From the NCBI GenBank assembly GCA_014905825.1, contig JACGCN010000009.1:1732021-1796020 (forward strand): a stretch of 64,000 nucleotides of DNA, in the 5' to 3' direction. The stretch is from Lyophyllum atratum (lineage: Eukaryota; Basidiomycota; Agaricomycetes; Agaricales; Lyophyllaceae). Each line of letters starts with the position of its first letter. Position 1 is the first letter of the stretch. The translations under genes were made by a program, and so were the position numbers. The notes below the pieces were generated by a model, which was not told where the DNA came from, made no database searches, and saw only the letters and a program-made list of their open reading frames with translations. Shown piece after piece: positions 46,601 to 58,201 of the stretch.

Positions 46601-46800
46601 GGAGGCGTCTCGTCTCAAGCGGCAACGCACGGACAAAGGAGAGATCACAACTCAGGCAGCCGAAAGCGATGTGCGTTCCCCTTCGATCGCGAAGGCTCCT
46701 CCCCCCTTACATTTAAATTCTCCTCCAGCTAGAACGAGACAGAGTCGAGGAACAACTCAACGACGACCAAATCCCCACACCCACAGCCGCCTCCTTCACG
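43615..46800. other. Region without a confident gene; 5' flank of LINE
   Basis: On the minus strand, 43,860-45,550 holds several open stretches with protein-like composition (for example VIDGSNISKPRLRVSLSFIL at about 45,450 and LNQLHITNICFASAAL at about 44,590), possibly exons of one unidentified gene, but no domain, start or consistent exon set was found. The last few hundred bases before 46,801 are likely the 5' untranslated region of the LINE; its 5' boundary could not be seen. Confidence 0.35.
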
Positions 46801-47952
46801 ATGCCGCAAATCGTCTTTGTCTACCCAGACGCATTCAGCATGATCGGCCTCCCGGCTGATCAGGAGCACAATCCTTACTCCCACACCTCCCAGAGAGGTG
46901 AGATGGCTCACGCGCCAGTCGACAACGCCACCCCTTTCACCCGTTCGGTGTTTCCTCGCATCGTAATTCCCTACAAACTCCTCGTTGCGAACCTCGATCT
47001 TCACATTGTCCAGAAGATCGAGGAGTCTCCGTCCGACACCTACCTCGCGGTTGTCCCTCACGGCGCGGGCAACAAGTACTACCGTGACCATCCCAACGCC
47101 AACACCGAGATTCTCACCTTCCTCAACACGTTGGGAATCGGTTCGAACTCAGAGCTCTCCATCGCCAAGGCCGTTCCCCGCGGGAAGATCGACCAAAAGC
47201 GAGACTTCGAGCGGCCATGGGCCATGGTTCTAGAGGGGGCCTCCACCGAACTCCGAGAGTTCTTAACCTGGCAACAGACGTTCGCTGTTTCACGCACCCT
47301 TGCCTTCAGCGTCATCCCCTTCGACAAGGATCTCAAACCCTGGGTCATCATGAACATTTCCGGAGACGCGGTCCAACCAGGGACTGCCCCGATGATCAAG
47401 GCCCTGGGAGAGATAAAAAAGGTCCTCTGGCACGACCCTCGCTTCCGTGCCATTGCCGACAAGTGCTTGGCGGCCCTGAACATCGCTGGGTCATGCTCGG
47501 AACGAGTAGTCAAAGCCACCACGTCATTCAATTTAACCTACATCGAGTCCGACAATGCCCAAGGGGTTCATGCACCCATCTGGCAACTCACCGGTCGTCC
47601 TCTTTCCTCTATCCACGACGTCCAGGAGTCCTTCCTCAACATCATTCGCAACCACCGTTACTGGGTCGGCCTCCACATGCTGGTCATCGATAACCGCATC
47701 GTCAACTGCGTCTGGTGCAAATCAGACACACACCCCGCTCATGCCTGTCCCTTCCCAAAGGTAGATGACTGGCTCGGTCCCATTCCCTCTGCGGCTAGCA
47801 AGGCGCTAGCCCAGATCGACGGTGCTCCTGCGAGGGGCCGCGGCCGAGGTCGTGGCAATGGACGAGGCCGAGGCCGAGGGGGTCGTGGAAACGACCGCGG
47901 TAGAGGAGGTGCTCCCCAGGATGGTTGGAAGACTGTCTCGTACCGCAAGTGA
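46801..47952 (+). CDS. LINE ORF1 gag-like RNA-binding protein
   Basis: 383-residue protein, presumably coating the element's RNA. It starts at the ATG at 46,801 and ends with a perfect CCHC zinc knuckle, C-VW-C-KSDT-H-PAHA-C (C-x2-C-x4-H-x4-C), followed by an Arg/Gly-rich tail (repeats of RGRGRG and RGGRGND) typical of nucleic-acid-binding gag-like proteins. It is uninterrupted by stops. The 448-nt gap to the ORF2 open frame is unusual. Confidence 0.85.
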   Translation: MPQIVFVYPDAFSMIGLPADQEHNPYSHTSQRGEMAHAPVDNATPFTRSVFPRIVIPYKLLVANLDLHIVQKIEESPSDTYLAVVPHGAGNKYYRDHPNANTEILTFLNTLGIGSNSELSIAKAVPRGKIDQKRDFERPWAMVLEGASTELREFLTWQQTFAVSRTLAFSVIPFDKDLKPWVIMNISGDAVQPGTAPMIKALGEIKKVLWHDPRFRAIADKCLAALNIAGSCSERVVKATTSFNLTYIESDNAQGVHAPIWQLTGRPLSSIHDVQESFLNIIRNHRYWVGLHMLVIDNRIVNCVWCKSDTHPAHACPFPKVDDWLGPIPSAASKALAQIDGAPARGRGRGRGNGRGRGRGGRGNDRGRGGAPQDGWKTVSYRK

Positions 47953-48400
47953 TGATTCTACGCCGCTCCTCCGCTCCTTTGAATTTACGGACCCTCCGTG
48001 CACAATACTATGCCCGTCCCTCCTCAGTCACAACAACAACCCATAGATCGTTGTGTACTTCTAAAATTATGCTGTGTAATATACATGATGTCAGCTATAG
48101 CTACGAGTATATGTGAGCTCATCCCCTAGTCTGGGCCTAGCTGTGGGGCTAGAGAAAGTCGAGATGTGTCCGCAGCTTATGCTGCGCATCTCGCGACGCT
48201 GGAGGCTGAATTTACTGTCGGCTACAAGGTAAGTCGGGCTGGAAAGCTTAAGGCGGTGAACACATACCTATGGTCCCTGGTGGGGCCGCGTCGGGTTCTC
48301 GACTACCCCTCAACATCTGCTGCTTCCCCCACCATGGACAGCGGATAAGGGGGGATCCACCAGCCCCAGGACACGGCCTCGCTAGCCTGTTCTGGGGTAA

Positions 48401-51400
48401 CAACACTCAGCTCCTAACTCACAATCAGACATCAGAAACTACTTAACTTGCGGCAATAGGGCAAACGGCAATGGGCGTGAAACCTCTCGAGGGGAGGGTA
48501 GCTCATCCGTTGGTGACCCCCCTGAGGACAGAGTTTCAGGTTTAGGAAGCGGACAGGCGGCGCGAGGCCAACTCGAGTCTGGGAGCTCCCAGGCGTCAAC
48601 TGGCCTCCCGGACAATGAAGGAAGGTCCGCCGCGCCGGCTAGAGTCTCTAGCCAGGCAACCAGAGTCATTTCTGGAACGGTGCAGTCAGCATCGTCCTTG
48701 AGGGGAAACCAGGACGGGGAAGGCTCGCGCCCCCCGCAGCAGTCAGCTGAAAACCCGCCGCCAGCGGGAGGGTCGCAGTCAGCGACCCCAGGTCCAAGCC
48801 AAAGTGCAGGACCGAATTTGGATGAGCCCCCCCAGGCTGTTCCAAATCGACGGGCGAGGCGTCGTGCCAGCCGTCAGTGCAAAAAAAACACCAAAGCCGC
48901 AATCCGTGTTGCATCCCTCAACATCAAAGGGTATCGGGCTGCGAACGAGGCAGGCTCGAAATGGTTCCACGTGAACCAGTTAGTGCGTCAAAAAAGGATC
49001 GGCATCCTCCTGGTTCAGGAAACGCACCTCACAGAGGAGAGGAAAGAGACTATAGAGGGACTTTTCTCTAATAGGCTCAAGATCCACATCTCCATGGACC
49101 CCGTAAGACCCAGGTCGCGGGGTGGAGTCGCGGTTGTTCTGAATAGATCACTTACCAACGTCTCCGGGACGGAAATCACAGAGATAGTGCCCAGTCGTGC
49201 ACTGCTGATTCGCACGAACTGGCACAGGGCCGAAAAAATCTCCATCCTTGCGATATATGCCCCGAATGTCTCGCCTACGGATGGTGATGAGAACGCGGAT
49301 TTTTGGAAGACAATAGAGGATTACTTTGTATCCCACCCAAACACCAAAGTCGATGTCATGGCTGGCGACTTCAATGTGGTTGAAGACCTGATCGATAGGC
49401 TGCCGATGAGGCTGGACCCGGAAACGGCCACCGAAGCCTTGGAAAGCCTAAAAAGTACATTAGGCCTGACTGATGGTTGGAGAGACACGCACCCGTTGTG
49501 CAAAGCCTACACGCTCCTCCATACAGCCACCGATTCTCAATCCCGCCTCGACAGAATTTATGTCACTAATGAAGTCTTGGTGACCGCGAGAGACTGGAGG
49601 ATTGAACCAAGTGGCATCCCGAATGCTGACCATAGCCTGGTATCTGTTCAAGTGGCGCATGAGGCGGCCCCAAAGGTGGGGAAGGGAAGATGGTCGATCC
49701 CGGATCATATCCTCCGCGACAAGGAGTTCAAAAAGTTCGCCCATGACACTGGTATTGAGGCGCAAGAGCAGCTGGATGCTTTGAAGACTGGTCTCCGGAG
49801 TGGAGTGCAAAATGCACAAGTGATATATCACAACTGGAAAAGAGCGACCCTACTAAAGGGTAGGAAACGCGACCGACTTATTGTTCCGACGATCCAAGCG
49901 AAGATCAAGGAAAAAGAGAAGACTCTCTATAAAATAAACAATAGTACGGGGATCCAAGAGGACGAACGTACTAAAGCATCGGCGGAGGTCACCAAAGAGC
50001 TACAAGGACTGGAATTCCAGAGGCACCAGAACTCACGTACGCAGGCGGCTGTTCGAAACCGCCTAGAAGGGGAGACCATCTGCCGCTACTGGACACAAGT
50101 CAACAAAGTGGCGAAGCCGAGGGATATGATATACGCACTTCAACCGCTCGACGAGGAACGTGTAGACCCCCCTGGAAATCCAAATGGCGGCCTTCCCCAA
50201 GAGCCTGTGCAACCTCCTCTCCCACCTCAACCTGTTCCCCCCCGTGAGCCCCCAGTCGTACCCGAAATCCAGTATGAGAAGGACTCCAAACGTATGGCCG
50301 AGCTTGCGCGTGACTATCATGATAGGCTACAAGCAAAAGGGGCTGTGACCGACCCGGATGTTCGTCAGCAGAAGATAGAGCAGGTCCTAGAAGGCATCGA
50401 TAAGTCGACCTCAGATGTGCAGAAAGAGGAGCTGGACTCCCCTATCACTCGTGCAGAGGTACTAGAGGCTCTCCTACACTCTCAGAACAACACGGCGGCG
50501 GGGCTAGATGGCGCTACCTATGAATTCTGGAAATCACTCCAAAACCGTTATGTCGAAGACGCAAAACTGGACCGCCCCGCCTTTGATGTAGTGGGCCTAA
50601 TGACAGCCGCTTTCATCGACATCCAGCGCCATGGCCTGGTCACTGCATCTAAGTTTGCAGACGGTTGGATGTGCCCCTTGTATAAGAAAGGTGAACGGAC
50701 CGATATTGCCAATTACAGGCCCATCACCTGCCTAAACACAGACTATAAGGTTTTCACTAAAACCCTCGCCGCGCGCCTGGCGTCGGTAGCACCCTCCCTG
50801 ATACACCCGAGCCAGGCGGGTTTCATCAAAGGGCGGCGTATCGCCGACCAGACGAAGCTTATCCGTCTGATGTTCCATTATGCAGAAGCAACTGAACAAA
50901 ATGGTCTAATCATTGCCCTGGACCAGGAAAAGGCGTACGATAAAATTGATCATGCTTACCTGTGGCAGACCCTGAGGAAGTTTGGGATTCCAGAAGGGTA
51001 CATAAAGACTGTACAGGCACTGTACCGAAATGCTGAATCCAGGATCATGATAAACGGCCACCTCAGCTCCCCATGGCGGGTCACGAGGGGAGTTCGTCAG
51101 GGGGATCCCCTCTCTTGCCTACTGTTCGACCTCGCTATCGAACCATTGGCTGCATCCTTGAGGAACTCAGACCTTAAAGGGTTTGAGATTCCGGGCAGTG
51201 ACGAGAAGTTAATCGCGAACCTCTTCGCCGATGACACAACCACCTTTCTCTCGGAGGATGATGAATTTGATTCCCTGCAGATGCTATTGGATGACTGGTG
51301 TATCGCGTCAAAAGCAAAGTTCAACGTGACCAAAACAGAAGTCATACCGATCGGAACGGCCGATTATCGAAACCGAGTGGCTTCCACAAGGAAGACCAAA

Positions 51401-53349
51401 GAAGTTAGCACCCCCATCCCCGAAGGAATCAATATAGTCGAGGATGGTAACGCAGTACGCATCCTTGGGGCTTGGTTTGGCAACGAAGTTGACGCGGAGG
51501 AACCGTGGACGAGGTTGCTGGAACGTATGGACACCTGCCTAGATCAGTGGGAGAAGAGCCGGCCAACGATGGAAGGCCGAAACCTGATCATCAAGATGAT
51601 AGTTGGTGGTATGACGCAGTATCTGACCCAAGTGCAAGGGATGCCGCCGAGCATTGAGAAAAAACTGCGTAAGAAGGTCAGAAACTTCATATGGCATGAT
51701 AAGCGCGCTCCTGTGCGCGAGGAAATCCTATTCGCCCCAGTCGAAGAAGGAGGACGGGGCATGCTAGACATTGCAACCAGGAACGAGGCCATTGAGGTGA
51801 AATGGCTGGCTGCGTACCTTAACTTCGGCACCGAACGCCCACTATGGGCGATGGTAGCAGACGAGCTCTTCGCCCTGAATGTCCCACAAACGGAGATGCA
51901 TGTCGACAAACGTGTCCGCAGGAATATCTTCCTGCAATCATGGGAGTCGAGTCGCGCCAAGTCAACGCAACCTCACTGGCGGACTCAAGTGTTTCCGGAC
52001 CTTTTACGTCTCCAAGGAACGGCCGAGAAGTACGGCCTCAGGCCTGAAGGACTAATGTTCGCGAAAGATATTATTCGTGCACGACCAATTTGGTTCCACA
52101 GTGATGCTGCTCGAAGAATCCGACTCATGAATAAAGGAGCGGCGACCAAATGCCTAAAAAACAACCACGAGGTGTGGACGGTTGGCGACGCAGAAGATCT
52201 CGCATCACAACTACTCTCACCGAATCATCGAGCCTCCTCGGAATGCGAGTGCGCAGCGTGTCTTGCGGCTGAACTCCAGAAAGGCTGCATGAACCCGCAT
52301 GGTTGCTTCTCCAAAGCCAAGACGCTCCTAGACACCCTGCCGCCTAAGTGGGACCCACGAGCCTTGGCAGAAGACGAGCTAGCCGGGGAAGAAACCGACG
52401 AGTGGACCATCTTCAGAAAAGAGATGGTGACGCAAGGGTCGATTGCTGAGATTTTCCGTATATTCACGGAAGGCGAGGTGTCGAATGAGTTGCCCGCCTT
52501 ACCCTCCATCGCCGAGCCGGCGCACTCAATAGTAGTCGCAACAGATGGCTCATGCATGAGGAATGGCGAAGAAGGAGCTTGCGCGGGCGTGGGAGTGTTC
52601 TGCGAGACGACTCACCCGCTGAACAGCTGCACGAAGGTGCCAGTGGAACTTGCTCAGTCAAATCAAACGGCCGAACTATTTGCTCTCAAAGTGGCGGTTG
52701 AGGACACCCCAACTGAGATGGAGCTCTGCATTGAACTTGACTCGATGTATACGATTAACCAAGTTACACAGAACCTAAGGAAGAATGAGGACTGTGGGTA
52801 TATCGGAGTGGCGAATGCTGACCTCATTAAAACCACGGTTGCCCGCCTGAGGAAACGCGAGGCTGCGACGAAGTTGAAGTGGGTCAAGGGTCACGCAGGA
52901 CATATCAGGAACGAAGGAGCTGACCTGTTAGCGGAACGCGCACTCGGGTTAGACCCTCCCGTCGACCCTAAACTGGACATTGAACCCTCCCTGTCGGTTA
53001 CCGGGGCCAAACTGTCGAAAGTCTCGCAATCGCTGGCCTACAAGGCTATTCGGGCGAGAAAATTAGCAGTTCTCAAGAGCAAGCCGCCTAGATCACGCAC
53101 CGTCGAGAACCTCGGGGCGATTAAAAGGGCGACGAAGGACAATTTTAATATTAGCCCCACGGATGCCGGTATCTGGAAGGCGGTCCGTAACAAGGACTTC
53201 TCTCGGCAGTCCAGGTACTGGTTGTGGATGTCCGTCCATGACGCGTATATGATCGGCTCCCAGTGGCTGAGGCCGAATTACGCCCAAGAGCTCCAAGCGA
53301 GGGCGTTCTGTGAACACGATGGTCAGCTAGAGACCATGGAACATATTCT
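48401..53349 (+). CDS. LINE ORF2, 5' part: endonuclease, reverse transcriptase, RNase H
   Basis: Reading frame opens after a TAA at 48,398-48,400 and runs to the copia insertion. Endonuclease (EEP/APE fold): VASLNIKGYR, LLVQETHL, DVMAGDFNVV and a NADHSLV His motif. Reverse transcriptase: WMCPLYKKGERTDIANYRPI, ALDQEKAYDKIDH, TRGVRQGDPLS and NLFADDTT, with the catalytic ADD in place of YADD. RNase H: VATDGSC, AELFALKVA, LDSMYTI and WVKGHAGHIRNEGAD. A terminal Cys/His motif spans the insertion. There is no ATG in this frame before 49,094, which lies inside the endonuclease domain; the first plausible near-cognate codon is a GTG at 48,680. So initiation is unconventional, or part of the 5' end has decayed. 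Counted from that GTG with the 3' part, the product is 1717 residues. Confidence 0.9.
53345..53349. repeat. Target-site duplication, left copy (ATTCT)
   Basis: ATTCT directly precedes the copia LTR and is repeated at 58,605-58,609 after the other LTR. Five bases is the usual Ty1/copia duplication length. Confidence 0.9.
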
Positions 53350-53752
53350 TGTAGAATAACACAGTTATGAGTAAACCTTAGTGTCAGACACGGTATGTGA
53401 AGACGACTCTATTAACCTGTAGAATAACACAGTTATGAGTAAACTACAGGATAGTCAGTAAGGTGAACGAAATTAGATGTAAGTAAAGAGACTAACCCTT
53501 AGTGTCAGACACGGTATGTGAAGACGACTAAGGGCTGTCCGTGTAGGTACGTTGGTTATCTACTGAGTGAAAATTGTAAGATAGTAAAGACTAGCAAACA
53601 GTCGGCGGCACGACTGAATTGAAAGGAGTCTCGATGCACGGCATCGAGGCGTAAGTAATAAGCGGGATACTAAATATAGAGACCGTTAGACAAATAGAGA
53701 AATGATGCGGCACATATCTAAGTCGGGATTCTGGTAAGTCCAATCCCCAACA
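53350..53752 (-). repeat. 3' LTR of copia element
   Basis: 403 bp, matching 58,202-58,604. It contains two internal direct repeats on the plus strand: a 27-bp unit at 53,350-53,376 and 53,418-53,444 (tgtagaataacacagttatg start), and a 32-bp unit at 53,377-53,408 and 53,498-53,529 (cttagtgtcagacacggtat start). Confidence 0.95.
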
Positions 53753-53761
53753 CTCCCCCGG
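53753..53761 (-). promoter_or_regulatory. Polypurine tract of copia element
   Basis: On the coding strand CCGGGGGAG lies immediately before the 3' LTR, the position where plus-strand DNA synthesis is primed. Confidence 0.75.
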
Positions 53762-53773
53762 ATGTCCAGAACC

Positions 53774-56700
53774 CTACTTGAGGTGCAGGAGGTCGACCAT
53801 GTGCTCGTGGAGTGCGCGAGGGAGCGGTTTAGTGAATATGTCGGCGGCGTTTTCGGTAGATGGAATGTGAATGATTTCGAGGTCTCCCTCGTCCACGCGT
53901 TCACGAGTGTAGTGATAGCGAATGTCGATATGCTTCGCGCGGGAATGCCCCTTGGTGGAGTTTGCGAGGGATATGGCGGAGGTGTTGTCGCAATGAAGGT
54001 TCGCAGGCAAGGGTTGGGCGAGGTCGAGTTCCACCAGGGAATCATGCATCCAGAGCGCGTTCTGCGCCGCGCCCGTCATCGCCATGTACTCCGCTTCCGA
54101 CGTCGAGAGCGCTACTGTAGCCTGGCGTCTCGAGCTCCATGATACCGGCCCCCCGGCCATCATGAAGACGTAACCACTGGTCGAGCGCCGGGTATCGTAA
54201 TCCCCAGCGTAGTCGGCATCAACATACCCGGTAGGTTTCAACCCACCCTCGGTCTTCCTATAGGTGAGACGGTAATCGAGGGTCCCCTTGATATAACCGA
54301 GTATGTGTAACATCGCGCGCCAGTGGGCAGGTCCTGGGTTCGACTGAAAGCGTGCGAGGAGTCCGACCGCATAGGAAATATCAGGACGAGTAGCTACCTG
54401 AGCCCACATGAGGGACCCAAGCAGTTCCCGATATGGTTTGTCCTTCATGTATTCGCGGTCAGCGTCGGTGCGAGGTAGTTGGGATTGGTCGAGATGGATG
54501 CCGGATGGGAGAGGAGTGTGATGGGGGTTGGCATCGGCCATTCCGAAGCGCTGGAGAACACGCTCGAGGTAAGCGCGCTGTGATAAAGAAATCGCACCAG
54601 TAGTAGTGTCTCGGTCTATACGCATGCCCAAGATATACTTGGGCTCCCCCAAATCCTTGATCTCGTAACAACTCCCCAGCTCTTCCTTCGCCTTCTCTTT
54701 CCCCTCCGTAGTAGACGACGCGCCGAATATGTCATCAGTGAATGTGCAAGTGATGGTTCGTTCCTTTACTACGAGCTTTGAGCGGACGCAACTATCAGCG
54801 CGTGAGGATGAGTACCCGATCCTTTTGTACGCGCGGTCCAGAGTATGCCACCAATCATAACCTCCCTGCATCATTCCGTACAGGGTTTTCAAGAGTAAGC
54901 ACACTTTACCCTCCCCCCCTGGAAAACCCGGTGGTACGCGCATATACACGACGTGTTCGAGGGTACTGTTAAGGTACGCGGAAACGAAGTCGACCTGCCA
55001 TATGTGCAGGTCGAGCTGGGCGGCGATGGCGGCCGTCATGCGCATGGATTCGAGGCGGACTACCGACGCGTATGTTTCGTCGAAGTCCTCCCCCTGTATT
55101 TGGGAGAATCCTTTCGCCACCAACCTAGCCTTGCGTTTGACAATATTGCCGTCCGCATCGAACTTATGCGCATACACCCACATACACCCAATAACTTTCT
55201 TCCCCGCAGGTACAGATGACTCGGGTACGAGGCGGAATACCCCACGATCGCGCAAAATCCCCAACTCCGTGTCCATCGGTGCCTGCCAAAGGTCAGGGCG
55301 TCGAACGGCCTCGCCATAGTGTTTGGGGAGGTACGTGTCGGACAGAGCAGATGAGGCGGTGTCGAGGGATGCTAAAAAAGCATGCATGTCATCGGCGAGG
55401 AAAACGCGGGGTTGAGGCGTGTCTGTGGCCCAGTCTTCACCCGCGTCTCGCGCTGCATCCTCGGTAGCTTGAGTTTCACGCGCAGCAACGATCGCTGGAG
55501 TGGGGGCGGCATTTCGGCGTGAGCGACGTAGGGCAAGGGGAGGGTCAGCCGGAGGCCGATCGGGGTTGGGGTTTGGAGGTGTGGGGAATGGGATGGAGGC
55601 GGGATTGGCTGGTGGGGGTGGCACGTCATGTAAGGGACCGTCGGTGTCTCGGATACGAGGGGCAATGGGCTGTTTAGGTGGGATAATGGCTGGGGCGTTG
55701 GGGTCGGGGACGGGGTCAGTGGTAGCGAGCAAGTCGTCGTCGTCGAAGACAGTGAGGGAACGGTGACCACGACCTTCGTCGAATATTACGTCCCGACTGG
55801 TAATTATAGAACGTGTGCCTTGATCGAAGAGTTTGTATCCGCTATCGGCGTAACCGATCATGACGTATCTGACCGATCGCGGGTCCAATTTGGAAGTGAC
55901 GAGTTCCTCGGGCACCTTGGCGAAGGCGGTACATCCAAAAGGTCGGAGGTGCGCGACGCCCTGACGTTTCCCAGTCCATCCTTCCTCGGGAACCAGGTCC
56001 GGATGCCGTGATGATGGGATAAGGTTCCTAGTATAGACTCCGGTAGAGCCAGCCTCGGCCCACAGGAACTTGGCAAGACCACTATCAGTGAGCATGCAGC
56101 GGACAGACTCGATAATGGTGCGTATCGATCGTTCAGCGAGTCCGTTTTGTGGATGAGCATATGGGGTACTAATCTCCAGGATGATCCCATGTGCACCGCA
56201 ATATTCGAACCATAACGCATTCACCCACTCTCGCCCCGCATCAATGCGGCAACGACGTAACTTCTTGCCTGTCTGCCGCTCAGACTCGACGTGGTATGCC
56301 TTAAACGCCGCCAGCGTGCTCTCAGCATCCTTTCTGGACAGATAGAAGCTCCGCATCCGTGTAGTTCCACCATCAACAACCAGCATCATGTACCATGCTC
56401 CCCCCAGCGAAGCAGTGGTGGCCGGTCCCCATAGGTCGAGATGACACCGCTCATTCGGTTCTGTTTCCGGCACGACGACCCCATCGTATGGACGGGCAGC
56501 ATGTTTCCCATAAACACAATCCTCACACAACCCAGCGACGTCTAGCCCCCCTTTTACTCTCATGCCGTCAACTAGCCCCTTCCTGACTAGGTTGCGAAGC
56601 CCGGTAACGCCGGCATGGACAAAACGTCGGTGCCACACGTCAAGATCGACCGCGACATCCAGGGAGCGTGCGACCATGGCTTTGACAGGTGTGTGAACGC

Positions 56701-58090
56701 TGTCCACGGTGTCGAGTCGGTACATCCCCCCTGTTCCCTTTCCCACCATGAACACCCGCCCTTTCGCGTCAGCGAATGTTGCTTTCCCTCCCGCAAAGGT
56801 GACCGTGAACCCAGCAGCGTCAAACTTCCCGATCGATATTAGGTTTGCCGTCAGGTCAGGGGTGTGCAACGCTGATTGGAATAGTAGGTCGGACTCTACG
56901 CCATCTACCGAGACAGTTTTCTTGACCGTCCCCTGTCCTACAATCCGAAACGTTGCGCCACGGTTTGCGGGCTGGCCCTGGCGAGGGAAAGGGAATGCCT
57001 GGTACTCTGTGAAGCTCGATCTATCGACGAAACAGTGATCACTAGCCCCGGAATCGGCGTACGTCGGGGTCTGGCTCGACGCGATCATCGAGGTGGTGTT
57101 TGTGGAGAGGTACTCGTTCGCTATGTCGAAGAAGGCGGCAGGAACAAACTGGGTGGGTGTGGAGTCGGCGATCGCAGATAATGCATAGGTAACGCGAGAG
57201 GTATTTTGGTTGGTGGTAGCAATGTTCGCGGTGGTGGGATTTGCGCAGGCGGTGGCGTTGGGTGCCGCAGCGGCATTGTTGGTACGTGAGCGATTACGGA
57301 AATTCGCAGGGAACTGACCCTCTTTCCCCCCGCCTGGCCAGTAGCACTCATCGACAGTATGGCCAGTCCGACCACAATTGGTGTTGATGCACACCTTCTT
57401 GGGTTTCGCAGTCCCCGACGTCGTCTTGGCCTGCAGCGCTGTCGCGGAAGGACCAGCCGGTGGGTTATCTTTCGTCTCGAGTTGCCAGTGAAGGGTTAAC
57501 GCGGCGATAGCCTCGGCGGAGGTCGTTGTGGCGTGCAGTGTGGAGATGACTGTGTTCCAAGACTTTGGCAGAGACCCAATGACGATAGCACGGAACCCCT
57601 TATCGCTAATTTCTGCCCCCTTTTCGACAGCCATCGCCCATTGAGTGCGGAGGTTAGCGACGTGCTCGAGGAAGTTCGACCCCTCCGAATATGACGTGGT
57701 ACGTAGCGTCTTTTCGGCAACAGCAGCGGCTAGCTCATTGATGACACCGTAGATGACCTCGATGGACTTCCAGGCTTCTGCGGCCGTTCCATCCATTTTT
57801 ACTCCGAAGCCGATGGGATTGGTGGTGTTGTATGTGATGAGTGCGAGCACCCAGGCATCGCGTACTTCCCATTCATGGGTCGAAGGGGAAGGGGACGTCC
57901 AATCGGTCGCTTCGGGTGGTAAAGCGCCCGTGGATAACGGTGATGGTTTAGGGATTTTGCCTTCGAGGTATCCGAGGGCACCAGCGACGCGTGCGGCGAT
58001 TATGATACGCCTTTTAAATGCAACGAAGTTCGTGCCGTCGAATTGTTCGTTGGATGGGAAAGTGGGTGCAGTATTTGCTTTGGTAGACAT
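53774..58090 (-). CDS. Copia gag-pol polyprotein
   Basis: Single uninterrupted frame of 1438 codons. In order: gag with a zinc knuckle variant (C-INTN-C-GRTG-H-TVDE-C); protease active site YADSGASDHC; GAG-pre-integrase HHCC zinc motif (WHRRFVHAG...CEDCVYGKH); integrase with Asp in CHLDLWGP, Asp in RIDAGREW and Glu in PQNGLAERSIRT; reverse transcriptase with QVDFVSAYLNS and the catalytic box TFTDDIFG (FTDD instead of the common YVDD); RNase H with YVDADYAGD, ALSTSEAEYMA and CDNTSAISLA. Gag and pol are in the same frame, as in most copia elements. The leader between LTR and ATG is 111 bases and starts GGTTACGGGCC, a possible but unproven tRNA primer site. Confidence 0.95.
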   Translation of the reverse strand: MSTKANTAPTFPSNEQFDGTNFVAFKRRIIIAARVAGALGYLEGKIPKPSPLSTGALPPEATDWTSPSPSTHEWEVRDAWVLALITYNTTNPIGFGVKMDGTAAEAWKSIEVIYGVINELAAAVAEKTLRTTSYSEGSNFLEHVANLRTQWAMAVEKGAEISDKGFRAIVIGSLPKSWNTVISTLHATTTSAEAIAALTLHWQLETKDNPPAGPSATALQAKTTSGTAKPKKVCINTNCGRTGHTVDECYWPGGGKEGQFPANFRNRSRTNNAAAAPNATACANPTTANIATTNQNTSRVTYALSAIADSTPTQFVPAAFFDIANEYLSTNTTSMIASSQTPTYADSGASDHCFVDRSSFTEYQAFPFPRQGQPANRGATFRIVGQGTVKKTVSVDGVESDLLFQSALHTPDLTANLISIGKFDAAGFTVTFAGGKATFADAKGRVFMVGKGTGGMYRLDTVDSVHTPVKAMVARSLDVAVDLDVWHRRFVHAGVTGLRNLVRKGLVDGMRVKGGLDVAGLCEDCVYGKHAARPYDGVVVPETEPNERCHLDLWGPATTASLGGAWYMMLVVDGGTTRMRSFYLSRKDAESTLAAFKAYHVESERQTGKKLRRCRIDAGREWVNALWFEYCGAHGIILEISTPYAHPQNGLAERSIRTIIESVRCMLTDSGLAKFLWAEAGSTGVYTRNLIPSSRHPDLVPEEGWTGKRQGVAHLRPFGCTAFAKVPEELVTSKLDPRSVRYVMIGYADSGYKLFDQGTRSIITSRDVIFDEGRGHRSLTVFDDDDLLATTDPVPDPNAPAIIPPKQPIAPRIRDTDGPLHDVPPPPANPASIPFPTPPNPNPDRPPADPPLALRRSRRNAAPTPAIVAARETQATEDAARDAGEDWATDTPQPRVFLADDMHAFLASLDTASSALSDTYLPKHYGEAVRRPDLWQAPMDTELGILRDRGVFRLVPESSVPAGKKVIGCMWVYAHKFDADGNIVKRKARLVAKGFSQIQGEDFDETYASVVRLESMRMTAAIAAQLDLHIWQVDFVSAYLNSTLEHVVYMRVPPGFPGGEGKVCLLLKTLYGMMQGGYDWWHTLDRAYKRIGYSSSRADSCVRSKLVVKERTITCTFTDDIFGASSTTEGKEKAKEELGSCYEIKDLGEPKYILGMRIDRDTTTGAISLSQRAYLERVLQRFGMADANPHHTPLPSGIHLDQSQLPRTDADREYMKDKPYRELLGSLMWAQVATRPDISYAVGLLARFQSNPGPAHWRAMLHILGYIKGTLDYRLTYRKTEGGLKPTGYVDADYAGDYDTRRSTSGYVFMMAGGPVSWSSRRQATVALSTSEAEYMAMTGAAQNALWMHDSLVELDLAQPLPANLHCDNTSAISLANSTKGHSRAKHIDIRYHYTRERVDEGDLEIIHIPSTENAADIFTKPLPRALHEHMVDLLHLK

Positions 58091-58201
58091 TTTGTGTGGG
58101 ATGTAGGGTGTGTGGGATGTAGGATGTGTTGTCTAACGAGTGTTTGAGTTCGTCTAAGAGGTGTCTGATGTGAATTCAAACGCTAACGGAGGCCCGTAAC
58201 C

